A stretch of 64,000 bases of DNA from an uncultured Muribaculaceae bacterium (GTDB taxonomy: Bacteria > Bacteroidota > Bacteroidia > Bacteroidales > Muribaculaceae), in contig CAJTWL010000002.1 of assembly GCA_910579845.1 (NCBI GenBank), positions 1 through 64,000 of the forward strand. Direction: 5' to 3'. Of the stretch, positions 50,900 through 60,382 are shown in pieces. The notes under the pieces were generated by a model that saw nothing but the letters and a program-made list of their open reading frames with translations, made no database searches and was not told where the DNA came from. A program made the translations under genes and the position numbers. How positions within the stretch are numbered: position 1 is the first letter of the stretch; each line of letters begins with the position of its first letter.

Positions 50900-52516
50900 C
50901 TATTGCCGCGGTGCAAGGAGCTTGTCATATTCATCAGAGTTTATAATTCTGTAAGCCTCACGGAATATCGGGTCATATTCGTTATAAACCTTAAAATAAG
51001 TAGGCTGATCGTAAACGTCTCTGCCTATCAGACCCTTTATTATCATTCTGAAAAGACGCGTACTTTTCTCGGCTTCCTCCTCATTAGGCTTTACACCATC
51101 CTTCTCCGCCATTGCGAAAAGATCCGCCAGCATTGCATCATCAACAACAAAACCGCGCAGGAAATCATCGTCGGTCTTATATTTCTTACGGATCTCATTG
51201 CGGTGCTGATCAACATAATTAATGGCATATTGGTTAATCGTTCCCTTTGCCGTCACATCACGGTAATACTTGGTGAAGTCGGTTGTGTCGAGAGGTACAA
51301 ATCGGTCGGGAGTAATTCCGCCGCCACCATATATAGGACGTTTAAGACGAAGAGTATTGACTTTTAGAGAATCGATATATTTGATGGAATCGGCATGCAT
51401 CAGCTCACCATGATTGAAACGTTCTACAATATCCATTGCATATCCTTTCTGATCACCTTTCTCATAAGGTTTCTGTATATCACGGCCGGAAGGCGTATAA
51501 TAATGTGCGATTGTAAGCCGAATCATGGATCCGTCAGGGAAAGGGAACGGCCGTTGCACGAGACCTTTGCCATAGGTGCGTCTGCCTACGACAAGACCTC
51601 GGTCCCAATCCTGGATAGCACCGGTTGTTATCTCTGAAGAGGATGCGGTATACTGATTCACCATAACTACCAGACGCCCATCGCTGAAAAGAGGCTTCAT
51701 GCCATGAGGGGAGGTCATATGATCATAACGCGGAGAATTTCTGCCCTCTGTGTACACCGCAAGCCTGCCGGGCTCTATAAATTCGCCAAGTATCTCGACA
51801 GCCGGTTGCATATATCCTCCTCCATTATCCACAAGATCAAGAATAAGTTGCTTCATACCCTTCTTCTTGAGCTCCTTCAATGCTTTCTCCATCTCCTCTC
51901 TGGTTTCGGCCGAGAATCGGCTGAGACGTATATAACCGGTTTTTGAATCAACCATGTATGAGGCATCTATACTATTGATTGGGATATCGGCACGGGTTAT
52001 AGTGAATAAAATCGTATCCGACCTGCCGGAGACTCGCCTTAAAACCGATACATCTACCTTTGTACCTTTAGGACCACGCAGTTTCTTCATTATCTCTGTA
52101 TTACGCAGCTTCTTGCCGGCTATGACGGTATCATTGACCTTCACTATACGGTCTCCGGCCAGCAGACCGACACGTTCCGACGGACCTCCGGCAACAGTAG
52201 ATATTACGTAAAGCGTGTCTTTGTTCATATTAAATGTGATTCCGATTCCACTGAAATTGCCCTCCAGCGGTTCATTGAGCTCACGGGTCTCTTCAGGATT
52301 TGAGTATGCGGAATGGGGGTCAAGCGATTCCAGCATACTGCGGATAGCTGTCTCTACAAGTTTATCCTCATTAACCGTGTCTACATAGTATTGCGCCACA
52401 GCCGCCTCTGCAATCCGCAACTTCTGGTTCGGCAGCATTTTCTGACCAGCTGTGTTTCTCGCCGCAAAAGCGGAAATCATTCCGATAGCCGCTATCAATA
52501 TTAAAATCTTCTTCAT
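50900..52516 (-). CDS. S41 family C-terminal processing peptidase
   Basis: A 538-residue exported serine protease with a PDZ domain (about 85-170, GNFSGIGITFNMNKDTLYV) and an S41 catalytic domain. The serine is S292 in QYTASSSEITTGA and the lysine K317 in RRTYGKGLVQ. Their spacing (25) equals that of E. coli Tsp (S430/K455). Such proteases trim the C-terminus of envelope proteins. The ATG at 52516 gives the signal peptide MKKILILIAAIGMISAFA; a TTG at 52525 would add 3 residues. It lies 14 bases from palindromic element B and follows coaD. Confidence 0.93.
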   Translation of the reverse strand: MKKILILIAAIGMISAFAARNTAGQKMLPNQKLRIAEAAVAQYYVDTVNEDKLVETAIRSMLESLDPHSAYSNPEETRELNEPLEGNFSGIGITFNMNKDTLYVISTVAGGPSERVGLLAGDRIVKVNDTVIAGKKLRNTEIMKKLRGPKGTKVDVSVLRRVSGRSDTILFTITRADIPINSIDASYMVDSKTGYIRLSRFSAETREEMEKALKELKKKGMKQLILDLVDNGGGYMQPAVEILGEFIEPGRLAVYTEGRNSPRYDHMTSPHGMKPLFSDGRLVVMVNQYTASSSEITTGAIQDWDRGLVVGRRTYGKGLVQRPFPFPDGSMIRLTIAHYYTPSGRDIQKPYEKGDQKGYAMDIVERFNHGELMHADSIKYIDSLKVNTLRLKRPIYGGGGITPDRFVPLDTTDFTKYYRDVTAKGTINQYAINYVDQHRNEIRKKYKTDDDFLRGFVVDDAMLADLFAMAEKDGVKPNEEEAEKSTRLFRMIIKGLIGRDVYDQPTYFKVYNEYDPIFREAYRIINSDEYDKLLAPRQ

Positions 52517-52530
52517 TACTATCAATTCAT

Positions 52531-52717
52531 TAAGTAGTTGATAAAAAATTAATGAACAGATAAAACGACGTTATTTTTGAGGCGATTTGGTTGCGGAATG
52601 AGGAAGAATATTAATATATTCGACTGAATGACAAAGCCAAAGCGACCAAAGAAGAACAAGTTTTATCGTTCAAGATTTCAACTACCCATATATCGATTAA
52701 TTTTTATTAACTACTTA
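52531..52717. repeat. TAAGTAAGT palindromic element B (187 bp)
   Basis: The two ends read TAAGTAGTTGATAAAAAATT and, inverted, TAAGTAGTTAATAAAAATTA. Inner arms repeat GAAC.GATAAAAC on both sides, and the centre is GAATAT-TAAT-ATATTC (52606-52621). Compared with copy A, differences occur in pairs on both arms, so structure rather than sequence is conserved. It begins with the coaD stop codon and ends 14 bases before the S41 protease ATG (minus strand). Confidence 0.85.
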
Positions 52718-53176
52718 TTTACAGGGATTTTCCTTCCCCGCTATAAACTCCGACACATCATACCCGTTGGATCTCAGTTCTCTTACCATTGAACCGGAAA
52801 CATAAGAATATTCCGGCAATGAAAAAAGAAAACAGGTATCCACTCCTAAAACTTTTTTATTTATATCGGCGAGATTCCTCTCATATTCAAAATCAATTGT
52901 ATTGCGTATTCCCCGCAAAATAGCCGAAGCTCCTGCTTCTTTTACAAAATCCGCTGTCAGACCGGTATAGGATCTCACCTCCACAGCCTCATTACCACTG
53001 AATACAGCTTCTATATCTTTACACTTTCCGACAACATCTTCATCAGAAAGTTTATCGGGATTCACTCCAACCCCTATGACAATTCTGTCAAACAGATGCA
53101 GACCTCTTTCTACAATAGACTTGTGCCCTATTGTAAAAGGATTGAATGTACCTGCAAAAACCGCTGTCCTACTCAT
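52715..53176 (-). CDS. coaD: Pantetheine-phosphate adenylyltransferase
   Basis: CoaD makes dephospho-CoA from 4'-phosphopantetheine and ATP, the penultimate step of CoA synthesis. The 153-residue protein has the nucleotidyltransferase TxGH motif (FAGTFNPFTIGHKS, H18), RGIRNTIDFEYE and YVSGSMVREL. It overlaps the parE stop by 4 bases. Its own TAA stop is the first three bases of palindromic element B. Confidence 0.96.
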   Translation of the reverse strand: MSRTAVFAGTFNPFTIGHKSIVERGLHLFDRIVIGVGVNPDKLSDEDVVGKCKDIEAVFSGNEAVEVRSYTGLTADFVKEAGASAILRGIRNTIDFEYERNLADINKKVLGVDTCFLFSLPEYSYVSGSMVRELRSNGYDVSEFIAGKENPCK

Positions 53177-55152
53177 ACCTGTGAATCGTCTTCTATTACG
53201 AGGTTGTCAATTATGAAATTCTGACGCTCCATGGTGTTCTTACCCATGTAGAACTCCAATAACTTTTCAACACTGTCTTCACGTTTTAGTTTAACTCTGT
53301 CAAGGCGCATGTCAGGACCGATAAACTCGGCAAACTCTGCATCGTTTATCTCACCCAGACCTTTGAATCGGGTTATCTCGGCATTCTGACCGAATTTGGC
53401 AATCGCAACCTCCCTCTCTTCATCAGTATAACAATAGTAGGTGTCTTTCTCACCTTCATCTTCTGTCTTTGACTTCTTTTTCCTGTTTCTTCTGACGGAA
53501 TTTTTATCTCTTACCCTGAATAAAGGAGTCTGAAGAATATAAACATGTCCTTTCTTGACAAGATCCGGAAAAAACATCAGGAAGAATGTGATAATCAGCA
53601 AACGGATGTGCATTCCGTCAACATCCGCATCAGTTGCGATGATAACCTTGTTATAACGGAGTCCCTCTATGCCTTCCTCTATGTTCAGCGCTGCCTGCAG
53701 AAGATTAAACTCGTCATTCTTATATACCACCTCCTGCGTCATGCCGTATGAATTCAAAGGCTTACCCCTCAATGAAAAGACAGCCTGAGTCTCGGCATTC
53801 CGCACTTTAGTGATTGTTCCGGAGGCGGAATCACCCTCGGTGATGAATATTGCCGAATCCTCACGACGATCCTCCTTGGCTTTTGCTTTCAACGAATCAT
53901 TGTAATGGATGTGACAGTCGCGTAGTTTCCTATTGTGCAGACTGACCTTCTTAGCCTTCTCGCGGGCAAGCTTGGCAACGCCCGCCATTGCCTTGCGCTC
54001 CTTCTCGCTCGAAGCAATCTTTTTAAGCATTACCTCCGCTATATCCAGATTGCGGTGAAGATAGTCGTCGAGTTCTTTCTTTATGAAGTCACCGACAAAT
54101 TTATTCACTGTCAACGTGCTGTTTGGCGCAACCTCCTTACTTCCCAGTTTGGTCTTGGTCTGACTCTCAAACACAGGTTCCTGTATTCTGACAGCTACAG
54201 CCGCCACAAGACCGTTACGTATATCGGAATATTCATATCCCTTGCCTGAGAATTCCTTGATAGTTCTGCTCACATGTTCACGGAAAGCAGTCAGATGGGT
54301 TCCCCCTTGAGTAGTATGCTGTCCATTCACGAACGAATAATATTCCTCGCCATATTGGTCAGTATGAGTAAGCACAACCTCTATGTCATCTCCCTTCAGA
54401 TGGATTATCGGGTAAAGCGGTTCGGAAGTCATGTTTTCGCGAAGCAGATCAAGCAACCCATTACGTGACACATACTTTTTTCCGTTGTAGAAAAGCTGGA
54501 GTCCGGCATTCAGATAAGTGTAATTATTTATCATCGTTTCAACAAACTCCGGATTGAAACGATAATTTGTGAACAACTCCGGATCCGGTGAGAATTTCAC
54601 CATAGTGCCGTTAGGCTCATCTGTATCTGTCGGTTCAGAATGGCTTATAAGATCACCCTTCTCAAATTCCACTGTGACGCATTTTCCATTACGCACCGAA
54701 CTGACTCTGCAATAAGTGGACAATGCATTTACCGCCTTAAGACCCACTCCGTTCAGACCTACAGACTTCTTAAAATTCTTATCATCAAACTTTCCTCCCG
54801 TGTTTATGTCGGATGCTACTTCCTTGACTTTGCCGAGAGGTATTCCACGACCATAATCACGGACCGTTACTTCTCCCTCTTCGGAAAGAGTGATGTCAAT
54901 GCGTTTCCCGGCACCCATGTTGAACTCATCAATCGAGTTGTCCACAACCTCCTTGACCAGAACATAAATTCCATCGTCGGAATGGGAACCGTCTCCAAGC
55001 TTGCCTATATACATACCGGGACGACGACGTATGTGCTCATTCCACTTAAGTGTCTGTATAGCACTGTCATCATAGCCCTCCGCATTAACATCGGAAGTTA
55101 TACCGGCAACCGATTCCTCCTGCTCTGAAAAGTCCAATATATCTTCGCTCAT
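53173..55152 (-). CDS. parE: DNA topoisomerase IV subunit B (type IIA ATPase subunit)
   Basis: The 659-residue ATPase subunit of a type II topoisomerase, which decatenates daughter chromosomes together with ParC. Visible regions are the GHKL ATPase (KEVVDNSIDEF, DYGRGIPLG), the transducer domain with GQHTTQGGTHL, and the Toprim domain (TEGDSASG, PLRGKPLN, DADVDGMHIR). The parE-coaD-S41 order is common in Bacteroides, which favours ParE over GyrB. A TAATTTTG motif (plus-strand CAAAATTA, 55172-55179) lies about 20 bases upstream. Confidence 0.92.
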   Translation of the reverse strand: MSEDILDFSEQEESVAGITSDVNAEGYDDSAIQTLKWNEHIRRRPGMYIGKLGDGSHSDDGIYVLVKEVVDNSIDEFNMGAGKRIDITLSEEGEVTVRDYGRGIPLGKVKEVASDINTGGKFDDKNFKKSVGLNGVGLKAVNALSTYCRVSSVRNGKCVTVEFEKGDLISHSEPTDTDEPNGTMVKFSPDPELFTNYRFNPEFVETMINNYTYLNAGLQLFYNGKKYVSRNGLLDLLRENMTSEPLYPIIHLKGDDIEVVLTHTDQYGEEYYSFVNGQHTTQGGTHLTAFREHVSRTIKEFSGKGYEYSDIRNGLVAAVAVRIQEPVFESQTKTKLGSKEVAPNSTLTVNKFVGDFIKKELDDYLHRNLDIAEVMLKKIASSEKERKAMAGVAKLAREKAKKVSLHNRKLRDCHIHYNDSLKAKAKEDRREDSAIFITEGDSASGTITKVRNAETQAVFSLRGKPLNSYGMTQEVVYKNDEFNLLQAALNIEEGIEGLRYNKVIIATDADVDGMHIRLLIITFFLMFFPDLVKKGHVYILQTPLFRVRDKNSVRRNRKKKSKTEDEGEKDTYYCYTDEEREVAIAKFGQNAEITRFKGLGEINDAEFAEFIGPDMRLDRVKLKREDSVEKLLEFYMGKNTMERQNFIIDNLVIEDDSQV

Positions 55153-55287
55153 AATTACCCTATTATACCTACAAAATTATAAAAAATTCCCATTATTTCC
55201 CATTATTTTCAGAACACTTTACATAAAAAGGATTGAGCGCTATAGTTCGCAGGTTCACGACAAAAAATTAAGTTTGAATGAAATCTA

Positions 55288-55319
55288 TTTGTTAATTCGT
55301 GTTTCTATGCTTAATTTTG
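55288..55319 (+). promoter_or_regulatory. Promoter of purT
   Basis: TTTG (55288-55291), a 20-base spacer, TAATTTTG (55312-55319): an almost ideal Bacteroidales promoter. The start near 55326 gives a 37-nt leader. Confidence 0.85.
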
Positions 55320-55362
55320 TACAAAGAATCCCCAATATTCAAATAAAAGAAGCAATCGTTAA

Positions 55363-56547
55363 ATGGCAAAAATTGGTTCCGTAATGACACCGGCAGGTCG
55401 CAAGGCTCTGTTGCTCGGTAGTGGAGAATTAGGTAAGGAGGTGGCAATCGAGCTTCAGCGCATGGGCGTGGAAGTTGTGGCTTGCGACAAGTATAAGAAT
55501 GCGCCTGCAATGCAGGTTGCACATCGCAACCATGTCTTCTCAATGCTTGACGCAGAGACACTTCGCAAAGTTATAGAAGAAGAGAAGCCGGATCATATAA
55601 TTCCGGAAATAGAAGCTATAGCCACACCTGAACTTGTCAGACTCGAAGAGGAAGGATTTAATGTGACTCCCACAGCCCGTGCCGCACGCCTTACCATGAA
55701 CCGCGAGGGTATCCGCCGCCTTGCAGCCGAAGAGCTTGGCATAAAGACATCTCCTTATCGTTTTGCATCTACGCGAGAGGAGTTTGACCTGGCAATCAAA
55801 GAGATCGGCATACCTTGTGTTGTAAAACCTGTGATGAGTTCGTCAGGACATGGACAGTCCACAATCAAGAATGAATCCGGGATAGATGTGGCATGGAAAG
55901 AGGCTCAGGAGGGTGGACGCGCAGGTGCAGGTCGCGTTATTGTGGAAGGTTTTGTAGACTTCGATTACGAGATAACACTGCTTACTGTCCGCTCGGTATC
56001 AGGCACCACATATTGCGAACCGATAGGTCATCATCAGGTAAACGGAGACTACCGGGAATCATGGCAACCGCAGCCTATGTCCTCAAAAGCCATCGAATCT
56101 GCCCGCGAGATTGCCGGGAAAGTAACCGACGCCTTGGGAGGATACGGTATTTTCGGTGTGGAACTATTCATCAAGGGAGACGAAGTCATCTTCAGTGAAG
56201 TGTCACCGCGCCCCCATGACACAGGAATGGTCACCATGATCTCTCAGGATCTAAGCGAATTCGGATTACACGCCCGTGCTCTGCTCGGGTTGCCCGTTCC
56301 CGGCATCCGATTCTACGGTCCGTCAGCTTCAAAAGCAATAGTAGTTGAAGGAAACACTGATACAGTGGAATTTGACAACCTTGAGGAAGTTCTTGCCGAG
56401 GAGGGTGTACAGATGAGAATCTTCGGCAAACCGGAAGTACACGGTCACCGTCGCATGGGTGTGATTCTCGCGACATCAGACTCGGTAGAGAACGCTCTTG
56501 CAAAAGCAGAAAGAGCTTACTCCAAACTCAAAGTAACAGTAAAATAA
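55363..56547 (+). CDS. purT: Formate-dependent phosphoribosylglycinamide formyltransferase
   Basis: PurT uses formate and ATP to formylate GAR in purine synthesis, an alternative to folate-dependent PurN. The 394-residue protein has the N-terminal GAR-binding region (LLLGSGELGKEVAIELQRMG), an ATP-grasp core (CVVKPVMSSSGHGQS) and EVSPRPHDTGMVT near the metal site. Length and motifs are standard. The gene is monocistronic, with its own promoter and a terminator at 56565-56593. Confidence 0.96.
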   Translation: MAKIGSVMTPAGRKALLLGSGELGKEVAIELQRMGVEVVACDKYKNAPAMQVAHRNHVFSMLDAETLRKVIEEEKPDHIIPEIEAIATPELVRLEEEGFNVTPTARAARLTMNREGIRRLAAEELGIKTSPYRFASTREEFDLAIKEIGIPCVVKPVMSSSGHGQSTIKNESGIDVAWKEAQEGGRAGAGRVIVEGFVDFDYEITLLTVRSVSGTTYCEPIGHHQVNGDYRESWQPQPMSSKAIESAREIAGKVTDALGGYGIFGVELFIKGDEVIFSEVSPRPHDTGMVTMISQDLSEFGLHARALLGLPVPGIRFYGPSASKAIVVEGNTDTVEFDNLEEVLAEEGVQMRIFGKPEVHGHRRMGVILATSDSVENALAKAERAYSKLKVTVK

Positions 56548-56564
56548 TTTACCCTATATTCAAG

Positions 56565-56593
56565 GCTCCTTGCCTTACTATCGGGCAAGGAGC
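56565..56593 (+). terminator. Terminator of purT
   Basis: GCTCCTTGCC (56565-56574) and GGCAAGGAGC (56584-56593) form a perfect 10-bp GC-rich stem, followed by TTATTTATA. It lies just 20 bases before the sulfatase ATG, so it might also attenuate that gene. Confidence 0.8.
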
Positions 56594-56613
56594 TTATTTA
56601 TACTTAATGACTC

Positions 56614-58296
56614 ATGAAAACTCTGACATCATGCCTCGGGCTCAGCATGCTTTTTCCTACTGCTGCATCATTTGCAGCCAACGCTGAACAGCCACAAAAC
56701 CCCAACATTATTTTCTTCCTCGTTGATGACTACGGATGGAGTGAGACATCTCTTCCATTTGGTTCTGACACATGTGCCAACAACCGCAAGTTTCACACTC
56801 CCAACATGGAGCGACTTGCAAAAAGAGGCACAATGTTCACCAACGCATATGCATGCTCGGTATCGACTCCGACAAGAACAAGTCTTATGACCGGCATGAA
56901 TGCCGCGAAAATGGGTATAACAAACTTTTGTTCATTGTTCAAAGACCGTCCTTCAGACGCTATTGGCGGAGCGCCCGGCACAACCAACCCCAACGAAAGC
57001 GATACTTTCGCCAACGCGGAATGGAACCACAATGCGTTCACACCTGTTCAATTCAAAGGAGATTCAGCTGTATACGGTCTGAATCACACTGTTTTTGCCA
57101 CCCCTATGGTTGAATTGCTCCGTGACGCCGGATATTATACGATTCATGTAGGCAAAGCACACTGGTCGCCGGCCGGCACTCCCGGGTCGAATCCTTTGAA
57201 CATGGGCTTTATGGTACAGGTTGCAGGATCCGGCAACGGTCATCCCAAAAGTTATCAGCCGGAAGATTATTTCGGCAATATTCCGGGAGAGGGCGATTTC
57301 AGTTCAATCCAGAACATGGCACAATATTACGACACCAAGATTCACCTGAACGAAGCTCTCACGCTGGAGGCTCTTAAAGCGTTGGAAACTCCTATAAAGC
57401 GTAATGAGCCTTTCTATCTTTATATGTCTCATTATTCTGTCCACACACCGATACAACGTGACAACCGCTATATCCAAAAATATCTCGACATGGGACTGGT
57501 TGAGAACGAGGCACGCTATGCATCAATGGTCGAGAGTATGGACAAAAGTCTTGGTGACATACTTGATTATGTGGATAAAAAAGGTATAGCTGACAACACT
57601 GTTATCATATTCTACTCCGACAATGGCGGTCACTGCCTTGCAAAAGACAAGGGAGACGTTCCACACACACAGAATCTTCCGCTTCGTGAAGGCAAGGGTT
57701 CTTGTTACGAAGGCGGCATCCGTGTGCCTATGATGGTCAGCTGGCCGGGACAAATCACACCCGACACCCGTATAAACACTCCTGTAATCAACGAGGACTT
57801 CTTCCCGTCCATACTGGAGATGGCAAATGTGTCACCCTACGGCATCGCTCAGACACTCGACGGCAAAAGCTTTGTGAACCTTGCAAAGAAGGGATCCATG
57901 CTTGCAGACAAGGCAAAACGTGAAGGAAAGATCAGATCCATGGCTGACGCCAATGCATTCAAGGTAAGCTACGCAGAGACAGGTATCGATCCGGAACGTG
58001 AACTTATTTTCCATTATCCGCATCAGTATCGTGTGGAAGATCAGGATGATATCGATTTCCTGTCAGCAATACGCAAGGGAGACTGGAAGCTTGTCTACCG
58101 TATGCACACCGGTGATCTTGAGCTATACAATCTACGTGAAGATATAGGAGAACATAACAACGTGGCAAAATCCAATAAAAAGCTTGTTAAGCAACTTGCC
58201 TCATCACTTGGCAACAAACTTCGTGAATGGAAAGCATCAATGCCTACAGTCCGCGCAACCGGCAAACCTGTACCCTACCCCGACGAACTTAAATAA
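56614..58296 (+). CDS. Secreted Ser-type sulfatase
   Basis: A 560-residue sulfatase with a signal peptide (about 1-22), metal-binding NIIFFLVDDYGW, and active site STPTRTSLMTG (precursor S84). It is a close paralog of the sulfatase at 42851, sharing long stretches such as FYLYMSHY.VHTPI, IFYSDNGGHCL, GGIRVPMMVSWPG and RVEDQDDIDFLSAIRKGDWK. Both need a radical-SAM maturase encoded elsewhere. It probably desulfates glycans in the periplasm. No SusC/D pair is nearby. Confidence 0.93.
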   Translation: MKTLTSCLGLSMLFPTAASFAANAEQPQNPNIIFFLVDDYGWSETSLPFGSDTCANNRKFHTPNMERLAKRGTMFTNAYACSVSTPTRTSLMTGMNAAKMGITNFCSLFKDRPSDAIGGAPGTTNPNESDTFANAEWNHNAFTPVQFKGDSAVYGLNHTVFATPMVELLRDAGYYTIHVGKAHWSPAGTPGSNPLNMGFMVQVAGSGNGHPKSYQPEDYFGNIPGEGDFSSIQNMAQYYDTKIHLNEALTLEALKALETPIKRNEPFYLYMSHYSVHTPIQRDNRYIQKYLDMGLVENEARYASMVESMDKSLGDILDYVDKKGIADNTVIIFYSDNGGHCLAKDKGDVPHTQNLPLREGKGSCYEGGIRVPMMVSWPGQITPDTRINTPVINEDFFPSILEMANVSPYGIAQTLDGKSFVNLAKKGSMLADKAKREGKIRSMADANAFKVSYAETGIDPERELIFHYPHQYRVEDQDDIDFLSAIRKGDWKLVYRMHTGDLELYNLREDIGEHNNVAKSNKKLVKQLASSLGNKLREWKASMPTVRATGKPVPYPDELK

Positions 58297-58319
58297 AAAA
58301 TCGCCCTTGATAACAAATG

Positions 58320-58361
58320 AAGAGCGCCCCGAAAGTTTTATTCAACTTTCGGGGCGCTCTT
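58320..58361. terminator. Terminator between the sulfatase and DUF1846 genes
   Basis: A perfect 18-bp stem (AAGAGCGCCCCGAAAGTT and its complement) around TTATTC; it can serve both convergent genes. Confidence 0.9.
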
Positions 58362-58395
58362 CGATAAAAGAAAGACGGAGACAAATCATCCACAC

Positions 58396-59859
58396 CTATT
58401 TTTTTCGAATGGGATCGCATGTCAGACCGACACCCAGTTTCTTGAATATCTTACGGTCAACCTCCCCGAGCATGACAGTGGAGTGCATCTGACAACCCTT
58501 AAGATCCGGCAATTTTTCCAAAGCCTTGCGGCAATTATCATCCCTCGTGCTCAATACAGACAATGCCACAAGCACCTCGTCCGAATGCAGACGCGGATTA
58601 TTTCCCTGCAGGTATGTGAGTTTCGTATGTTGTATCGGCTCTATGAATTCCTGCGGAATAAGTTTTTTGTCATGATCTATTCCTGCAAGAAATTTTACAG
58701 CATTGAGTATAAGAGCAGAACTCGGACCGAGCAGTTCGCTTGTCTCCGCTGTGACTATTGTGCCGTCTTCCAGCTCAATAGCAGAACAGGGGACACCGCT
58801 TTTTTCAGCTCTCTCTCGGGCTGCCGTAACACATTTCCTATAGCCCAGATCGATATTTGCCTGTTTGAAAAGAAGCGATATCTTATTTATCTCCGCCTCA
58901 TTACCCTCGCCACGTGCCATCTGGTTCAGAGCCGCAAAATAACGACGGATGATCTCGTTTTTCGAGGCTTCACAGCACACGGCATCGTCACTAATACAGA
59001 AACCGACCATATTCACACCCATATCTGTGGGTGATTTATACGGATTCTCGCCATAAATACCTTCAAAAAGGGCATTCAACACCGGGAATATCTCAATATC
59101 ACGATTATAGTTGATAGCTGTCTTTCCGTATGCCTCAAGATGAAAAGGGTCAATCATATTCACATCATTTAGATCGGCAGTAGCCGCCTCATATGCGATA
59201 TTCACAGGATGTTTTAATGACAGACTCCACACCGGGAAAGTCTCGAACTTGGCATACCCTGCCTCTACCCCACGTTTATGCTCATTGAAAAGCTGGCTAA
59301 GACAGACTGCCATCTTACCGCTGCCGGGACCGGGTGCCGTAACGATTACCAAAGGTCTTGAAGTCTTGATATAGTCGTTTCGACCGAATCCCTCATCTGA
59401 AGCAATAAGTCCCACATTAGCCGGATAACCGTCAATCAGATAATGATAGTACACCGCTATACCCATTCTTTCCAGTTTCCGGCGGAACGCATCGGCACTT
59501 ATCTGTCCGTTATAATGGGTCACGCAAACAGAGCCTACAAGAAAGCCGCGTTTCCGGAACTCGTCACGAAGACGCAACACATCGCGGTCATAAGTAATGC
59601 CAAGATCGGCACGCACTTTGTTTTTCTCAATGTCGAGAGCACTGATAACAATCACGATTTCGGCTTTGTCCTTGATCTTATGCAGCATTTTCAATTTGCT
59701 GTCCGGCTGGAATCCCGGAAGCACGCGACTCGCATGATGGTCGTCAAAAAGTTTGCCACCCAACTCAAGATAGAGTTTATTGCCGAATTTGGAGATCCTA
59801 TCGAGAATATGTTCCGATTGGATTTTCAGGTATTTTTCGTTGTCGAATCCGTAAATCAT
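58396..59859 (-). CDS. DUF1846 family protein
   Basis: A 487-residue cytoplasmic protein from the ATG at 59859; a TTG at 59871 would add 4 residues. It matches the DUF1846 family (MIYGFDNEKYLKIQSEHILDRI, and FDDHHASRVLPGFQPDSKLKML). It includes a nucleotide-binding-like VTAPGPGSGKMAVCLSQLFNE (P-loop-like GPGSGK), which suggests phosphate or nucleotide binding. The biochemical role is not established. The plus-strand CAAAAATA at 59869-59876 reads TATTTTTG and would give a nearly leaderless transcript. Confidence 0.9.
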   Translation of the reverse strand: MIYGFDNEKYLKIQSEHILDRISKFGNKLYLELGGKLFDDHHASRVLPGFQPDSKLKMLHKIKDKAEIVIVISALDIEKNKVRADLGITYDRDVLRLRDEFRKRGFLVGSVCVTHYNGQISADAFRRKLERMGIAVYYHYLIDGYPANVGLIASDEGFGRNDYIKTSRPLVIVTAPGPGSGKMAVCLSQLFNEHKRGVEAGYAKFETFPVWSLSLKHPVNIAYEAATADLNDVNMIDPFHLEAYGKTAINYNRDIEIFPVLNALFEGIYGENPYKSPTDMGVNMVGFCISDDAVCCEASKNEIIRRYFAALNQMARGEGNEAEINKISLLFKQANIDLGYRKCVTAARERAEKSGVPCSAIELEDGTIVTAETSELLGPSSALILNAVKFLAGIDHDKKLIPQEFIEPIQHTKLTYLQGNNPRLHSDEVLVALSVLSTRDDNCRKALEKLPDLKGCQMHSTVMLGEVDRKIFKKLGVGLTCDPIRKK

Positions 59860-59973
59860 AACGGGATACAAAAATACGAAATAATTCCGGTCCTGACAAT
59901 CTTAAAGGCTCAATCCAATAAAATTTATTACGAGAAAATTAGTACGATCACAGCGTCCTGTCATAATACAAAG

Positions 59974-60000
59974 AAAGAGCACGGATAATACCCGCTCTTT
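59974..60000. terminator. Hairpin upstream of the DUF1846 gene
   Basis: AAAGAG and CTCTTT with inner CGG/CCG form a stem around ATAATAC. It may end transcription from the accessory region to the right. Confidence 0.5.
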
Positions 60001-60029
60001 ATACAACTGAATAAACTATCTCATTATTG

Positions 60030-60313
60030 GCGACTTGAGGACAAGTCGCCATCCCAAACGTCGGATTGTGGCATCGTCGGTAAAAGTAATCCGTAATTTT
60101 GCTGTCCTATAAATAAAACAATTTCTAAAAATTGTTCAGTTTTATTGTTTGAGATCACCGGAAACAACACACATTCAACACGTTAAGACATCAAGAAATT
60201 CTAGACTCCTTACAGGCTGTTTAGAGTGTATTTAAACCCAATTAGGTAGTGGATTACTTTTACCGAGGTTGCTGTTATCCTGCGGTTGGGAGGGCGACTT
60301 GTCCCCAAGTCGC
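60030..60313. repeat. 284-bp element with 63-bp imperfect inverted repeats
   Basis: 60030-60092 (GCGACTTGAGGACAAGTCGC through GGTAAAAGTAATCC) matches the reverse complement of 60251-60313 at 52 of 63 positions by hand count. Each arm starts with its own small hairpin (GCGACTTG/CAAGTCGC). The interior (about 158 bases) has no gene. The gap 59860-60382 (523 bases) is almost filled by this element, the hairpin at 59974 and the IS-like remnant. Confidence 0.75.
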
Positions 60314-60324
60314 TAAAACTGAAG

Positions 60325-60376
60325 TGACCCCAAAAAAAGTTAGACGGGGTAAACACTATCCAACTTTGGGTGCACC
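60325..60376. mobile_element. Short IS3-like terminal remnant
   Basis: GACCCCAAAAAAAGTTAGAC, then GGGTAAACACTATCC, then AACTTTGGGTGCA resembles paired ends of IS3-type elements joined with almost nothing between them. The two halves are partly complementary. The match is from memory and the remnant is too short to be sure. Confidence 0.35.
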
Positions 60377-60382
60377 TCATTC

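Noticed and set aside
55231..55262. GCTATAGTTC-GC word shared with the trpS leader (8749-8762), considered as a common leader motif
   Set aside because: The copy before purT lies upstream of the predicted purT start, so it would not be in the transcript; the match is only about 12 bases.
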